Source: Ampelocalamus luodianensis
Taxonomy: Eukaryota; Streptophyta; Magnoliopsida; Poales; Poaceae
Length of the DNA: 64,000 bases
Reading direction: 5' to 3'
NCBI GenBank assembly: GCA_036346255.1
Contig: CM070627.1
Coordinates: forward strand, 32,696,143-32,760,142
Part shown: positions 59,584 to 64,000 of the stretch, one piece after another
Position numbering within the stretch: position 1 is the stretch's first letter
How the letters are laid out: the number at the start of each line of letters is the position of its first letter
Translations under genes and position numbers: made by a program
Notes under the pieces: model-generated
What the model saw: only the letters and a program-made list of their open reading frames with translations
The model's database searches: none
What the model was told of the DNA's origin: nothing

Positions 59584-62500
59584 TCATAGGTCAACTTTCT
59601 TCACAAGCTTTGTATAGATAACGCGATTATCCCTTGCAGAATTGCTCTCAACAAGAGCAATTTGAACTAAGTCCTGCAGACAACAAACAACATGCCAGTG
59701 TTAGACACCAGTGAGAAACATCCAATATTGATCATATCAATGTCACCAAAACAGGAATTGCAGTCTTAAAAAAACCAGGAATCGCCGGAAATGTTTCTCA
59801 AGACGTAAAAATAAAGTCTGTCAAAAAATACACCAATATCTTTTTCATACCCTTTTTAAGAAAAGCTCAACTCTTGCAGAATGAAAATAATCCTCTGCTA
59901 TGCATACAAATGCCTCCAGTAGCGGGCAAACCAAAACTAAAATGCAGTTACATTGAGTTGGCAAAGAATTCATTATATACCTTCCCTTTTTTTCCCATTG
60001 TGACCTCAACATTAGCTACATCTATAAAATATATACAAATTCCAAACGTGCCGTAGTTGAATAAGCATTTCCTTTATTTACTTCTAGAAGGACTAAGTGA
60101 GACCAAAGAGAGCATCGCCAAAATATATACAAATTCCAATAGTAAATGAATAATTGCAAATTTTTGTGTATACGAGATAAGAATAACTGTAAAATCACTG
60201 ACATGTTTTTTTATTTTTCCTTATCAGAAAAATACATGAAAAAGAAAGGAGGTAGAAAAAAATTGAATTTGTGGTTAAAAAAGAAAAAGAAGAAAGCAGG
60301 GTTATGTTGAATTTGTTTCATCAATAAGATATAGAGACTTGCTTCACATTTGGATTTTGGAATTACACACAAAAAAAACATCGGAAAGAGGTCTACAAAG
60401 ACTTTTGGGAAAACATCAACGTTTGCTTGCTTATTTTGCAAAGAAAAATAGAGTATGTTATAAGAAGTTAATCAGTCAATAGGATATTTGGGACGCCTCC
60501 ACCAGCGGGCAAACCAAAACTAAAATGTAGTTGTATTGAGTTGACAAAGAAACCAATATATACTATATAGTATATATTTCATCTTATGTCTTTCGCAAAC
60601 TCTAACTAGATTCATATCGGTAAGATGGTGGCCAATGAAAAACATGAGGGAAAGCTTCAGTAGTCCAGTTTCGAAAAGATAATTAGATAAAAGAACAAGC
60701 CCCAAAAGAAAACTCCTCCAGAATTACAATAAATCGTGGGTATGGAATCCAAATAATAGATTCAAGTATCTGACCTTCACATCCCTATTAGATAAAAACT
60801 TCCCCAAGTTGTGAAGAATGCACCTTAAATCATCCACCTGCAGTTGTAAAATTAGAATAATGCCACTTTGTGCACCTAGTTGAGGAATTGCTTCCAAAAG
60901 AGCAATGGTATCATTTATATGTTACCTTTATATAACCCGCTTTGTTTTGGTCAAAGTACCTGAAAGCCTACAAGACAGGGAAAAGATCATATGTTAGCAA
61001 TAAACTGCGTTACTCTTACTGGGATGTATGTAACAGAGAGAATTTTAACTTTGAGTTAAGACGACTCTTAATCTCTTATATACAGTAGCAAAAATTACCT
61101 GCAACAGGTCCTTATCAACCACCTCATCTTTTGCTGAATCTCCTTTCCGTGATGCAGCTGTCTTTTCCTCCTTACTAACTGCCTTTTCTCCTATTTCTAT
61201 CAAATCTCCTTTCTCTGCAACAAACTGTTTGTCCTCCCCTGAAGCAGACTTTTCATTGATGTTAGCAATGTTTTCCGATTCAAGATCCACTGTTTTCTTG
61301 TTTCCATCTTCTCTAGTTGCTTCTGGTGGCTTGACCTCTCTATCATTCGAGTCATCCTCATTCTGCAGCACAGGAAAATCAAGTGCCACTGTTTTCTTGT
61401 TTCCATCATTTTCTCCAGTTACTTCTGGTGGCTTGGCCCCATTCAAGTTATCCTCATTCTGCAGCACAGGAAATGAAATGCCACAGGTAGACACCGATTA
61501 AGCATAGTTATTTTCACAGCATTTATGACTTCTATATAAAATTGAAACTTAGCATACAACAAACATGGGATCACTTCGGATGTAAAAGCCACATTCCACT
61601 ATTTTGTCAGCTCTCGAACATAACACAAATGTAACACTGGAGAAATTCGTATCAAAATGTGAGCTCATGCACTGGAGAGGCTGAAGGTCTGCACTAGTCC
61701 AGGGTGAGCTTGACAAGGTTGGCGCTTGCCACTAGCCAATAAAGCCCAGAACTTGATTCCATTGGAAACAATTGGGTATGATTCACATATAGAAAGCTAT
61801 ACTTCCATATTTTGGAAATAAATAATTTGAAAACCAGTGGAAAAGCCTAAATAAATTTCCCATGAGATGGAAGACGGATAACAGGCATCTCTACTGTTAT
61901 GAATGAAAAGACCATTCAGTAATACAGATAGTAATTTCTAAAAGAAACAAATGCTAATAAATTGCATGCCAATTCACAATAATGAATATATGTATGATGC
62001 AAAAGTGTGTGAAGAAAAAAAACCTGTTCTTCAGCAGTAGCATCATCCATGTCCTCATCATCTTCATATATTTCTACTTCTTCAGGATCTTCTTCATATT
62101 CAGGATCTTCATCCTCCATTTTCTCATCAGCTTCAGGTTCATTATGGGCAGCTGCTAAATGATCTGTGCCCATCTTTTCCTCGCCCTCTTTTATCAGTTC
62201 GTCATGGGCAACTGCTGAGTGATCTGTGCTCATCTTTTCCTCACCCTCTTTTATCAGTTCATCATGGGCAGCTGCTGAATGATCTGTAGTCATCTTTTCC
62301 TCACCCTCATTTGTCAGTTCATCATTTTTATCTGGATTATTAGGGGTACTTTCAGTAGTCTCATCAGTTGTCTTGAGCCGCTTCTCTGAGGATTTCTTTT
62401 CTTCCTTCTTTAGATATTCCTCTCTTTGGCGCTTATGTTGATTCCTCTTCACAACATAACGCCTGTGCAGCTTCTGTGTAGAGAAAACCAAGCCACATGT

Positions 62501-64000
62501 GCAAACCGAAAACAGATAAATGTGTCAAAACCTATTGGGCATCACATCCATTTTTTTATGAAGCATCCAAAAAGGGTTCTTTTCATCACAACTCACAACG
62601 CTCCACTAAAACCAGGCAAAAACAGAAATGTTTGGGGATAGGAAAATTCAAACTACAACCCTAGACAATACTCGAGAATACAAACATGGTACCGTAGCTG
62701 CTAAGCAGACCACGTCCTCTCAAGTTGCAACCTTCATGCCGGATGCCACAATTTGGACCATTACCACGTAACATAGTTATCCTAGTTGGAGTCGATTAAA
62801 TAAAATAAAAATCCAAGTCTTAAATGAAAGGATCTGGTTGGAATCATAAAGTGTGGAGATTCTCAGTTCTGACTCACCTAGTAGGCCTTTTTCTCTTTTG
62901 CAAGTATACTCAGTTACCAAACATTGAACTTGCAGTGTACATTGAAGTAGACTTATTTTGGGAAGTAGGAAACAATTGCAGAAATTACCAATTCTGGAAT
63001 TAAAATATGTACTAGACAACAATGCAAATGGCCAGTACAGTCTAACAGAAGAGGGGTCACAACTCATAAGATAGTTAACAGAGAAAAGGAAAGGAAAATA
63101 AATACACAGATAAAAATAATCAACGGCTGATTGTGTGCTTAAGCTAACAACGATAGGCAGAGCTGAAAGGAACTTACCTCAAGAAAAGACAAGATAATAC
63201 AACCCATTCTGTATTGAAGCATTTCACTGAACGACTCAGCAAACAAGGAAAGCTGAAAAAGAAACACACTAACAGATCAATGTCGAGCCACATGAGCATC
63301 ACCCCAAACACAAGAAATCTATAAAGAAATTTTTTTGAAGCGTGATATGCTCCCAAATAAGATAGCAGTGAAAAATATAAAAGCACAGAAGTCTGTTGTA
63401 ATGACAATTAACAAATGATTACAGAAACCAGAGCAGAATATGGACCTCAAATATTGACTCCTCTATATCATTGGTGGTATAGTCTAGGAGGCCATCCAAT
63501 GAAAGGGATGTTGAACGGACCTGCAAAATAGAATTGGTTCGATAAAATCTCTTGGGCAACTTATTATACCGTGTTTGAATCATAGTATTATATGAAATAA
63601 AGAGGCGATTACAAAGCATATTAGGCATACTTTTGATTCTTTACTCCTTTTGGTCTGAAGAATGAATCCTGGATGTTTGGGAGGTTCGTCAGACTTCTTC
63701 TTTTCTTTAGTGTCGTTGAGTGACTTTTGCTTTGGATCCAACTTGTGGTCTCTATTCTTTTTCTCTTTGTTATCATCCTTTGTCTTATCCTTCTTTCCAA
63801 TTTTTCCATCTATTTTCGTATCTTTCTGTTCCACAACTTCCTGCTGGTTAATCTTATCTCCAATTGACTTTTGGTCATCAGTCAACATGTGAACCTTTTC
63901 CTCCTGCTCCAGTTCTTTATTCTGATTTGAGATATCTTCTGCAGGAGTTTTTGACCCTTCTCCCAGCTTAGCCTGTGAATTCCCAATATCAGCCACGCCT
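59584..64000 (-). CDS. RSA1: RSA1/EMB1579-like nuclear EF-hand protein, C-terminal exons
   Basis: Eight exons can be followed on the minus strand with GT-AG borders and a continuous frame: 64000-63631 (continues beyond the window), 63520-63446, 63252-63178, 62473-62024, 61458-61099, 60967-60926, 60837-60775 and 59673-59584 (TGA). Order of features: a charged Lys/Glu region ending in HPGFILQTKRSKESK; a conserved block (STSLSLDGLLDYTTNDIEES, LSLFAESFSEMLQYRMG, KLHRRYVVKRNQHKRQRE); an acidic region with three 20-residue repeats and a D/E tract; then a single EF-hand (DQNKAGYIKVDD loop, split by an intron) and a conserved tail (LGKFLSNRDVK, ALVESNSARDN). This matches the C-terminus of Arabidopsis RSA1/EMB1579 (At2g03150), a nuclear Ca2+-binding protein of the CCAR1-like group linked to salt response and embryo development. 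The family call is from recognition; rice function is inferred. Confidence 0.82.
61267..61458 (-). repeat. 96-bp tandem duplication at an exon start
   Basis: The first 96 bases of the exon 61458-61099 and the preceding intron end are repeated within the exon. Both copies start after CTGTGCTGCAG (acceptors at 61458/61459 and 61362/61363), spaced exactly 96 bp (32 codons), so either acceptor keeps the frame. Confidence 0.85.
62145..62330 (-). repeat. Three 60-bp in-frame repeats in RSA1-like acidic region
   Basis: Three consecutive 20-residue units of the form DELIKEGEEKMSTDHSAVAH with few changes, followed by a D/E tract. They extend the low-complexity acidic segment of the protein. Confidence 0.9.

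Noticed and set aside
1..64000. CRISPR arrays, bacterial operons, rRNA or canonical tRNA genes
   Set aside because: No regular repeat-spacer arrays, Shine-Dalgarno-spaced gene runs, rRNA signatures or tRNA cloverleafs recognised; spliced introns and LTR elements show a plant nuclear context.

Overview
The window looks like a repeat-dense stretch of a grass nuclear genome, most likely Oryza or a close relative. It has no bacterial-type gene packing. Instead it holds plant Ty3/gypsy elements with very long LTRs starting TGTAACATCCC, Ty1/copia remnants, a decayed L1-type LINE, Mutator-like and Tourist-like MITEs, and one intron-containing host gene at the right edge.

Layout. 1-6840: the 3' end of a copia element, its LTR and its flank, present twice in tandem; the second copy is split by a truncated gypsy LTR. 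7216-7849: a Mutator-type foldback with a perfect 9-bp target duplication. 8539-15013: a minus-strand LTR-like fragment split by a 4.6-kb solo gypsy LTR and carrying a small MITE. About 15.0-36.8 kb: one L1-type LINE broken into at least six pieces by two solo LTRs, a complete but non-autonomous LTR element (23957-28543), copia LTR fragments and a gypsy element that has lost its right end. 36958-37285: a Tourist-like MITE. About 37.6-59.0 kb: a copia element whose interior was entered by a Tekay/Del-like gypsy (40510 to about 53705). That gypsy was itself hit by a gene-fragment-carrying insertion (ALIS/CDC50 exons, about 45971-48540) and by a solo LTR (49061-52211). A further antisense solo LTR sits at 55250-58010.

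59584-64000 (minus strand): the last eight exons of a host gene similar to Arabidopsis RSA1/EMB1579 (C-terminal EF-hand, CCAR1-like). It is the only gene here that looks intact and functional. Its stop codon lies about 620 bp from the edge of the transposon cluster.

Most notable signal. The TGTAACATCCC-type LTRs differ greatly in length (2.7-4.6 kb) and sequence, yet share (a) a compact module with a covarying hairpin, two palindromes (CTCTGCAGAG, CTATTCGAATAG) and a second covarying hairpin, and (b) what appears to be a spliced acidic reading frame: TAG-acceptor / short D,E-rich exon / AG|GCAAGT donor / about 1.2-kb intron / CAG-acceptor / acidic exon ending in a stop. I know of no description of either and rank them first for follow-up.
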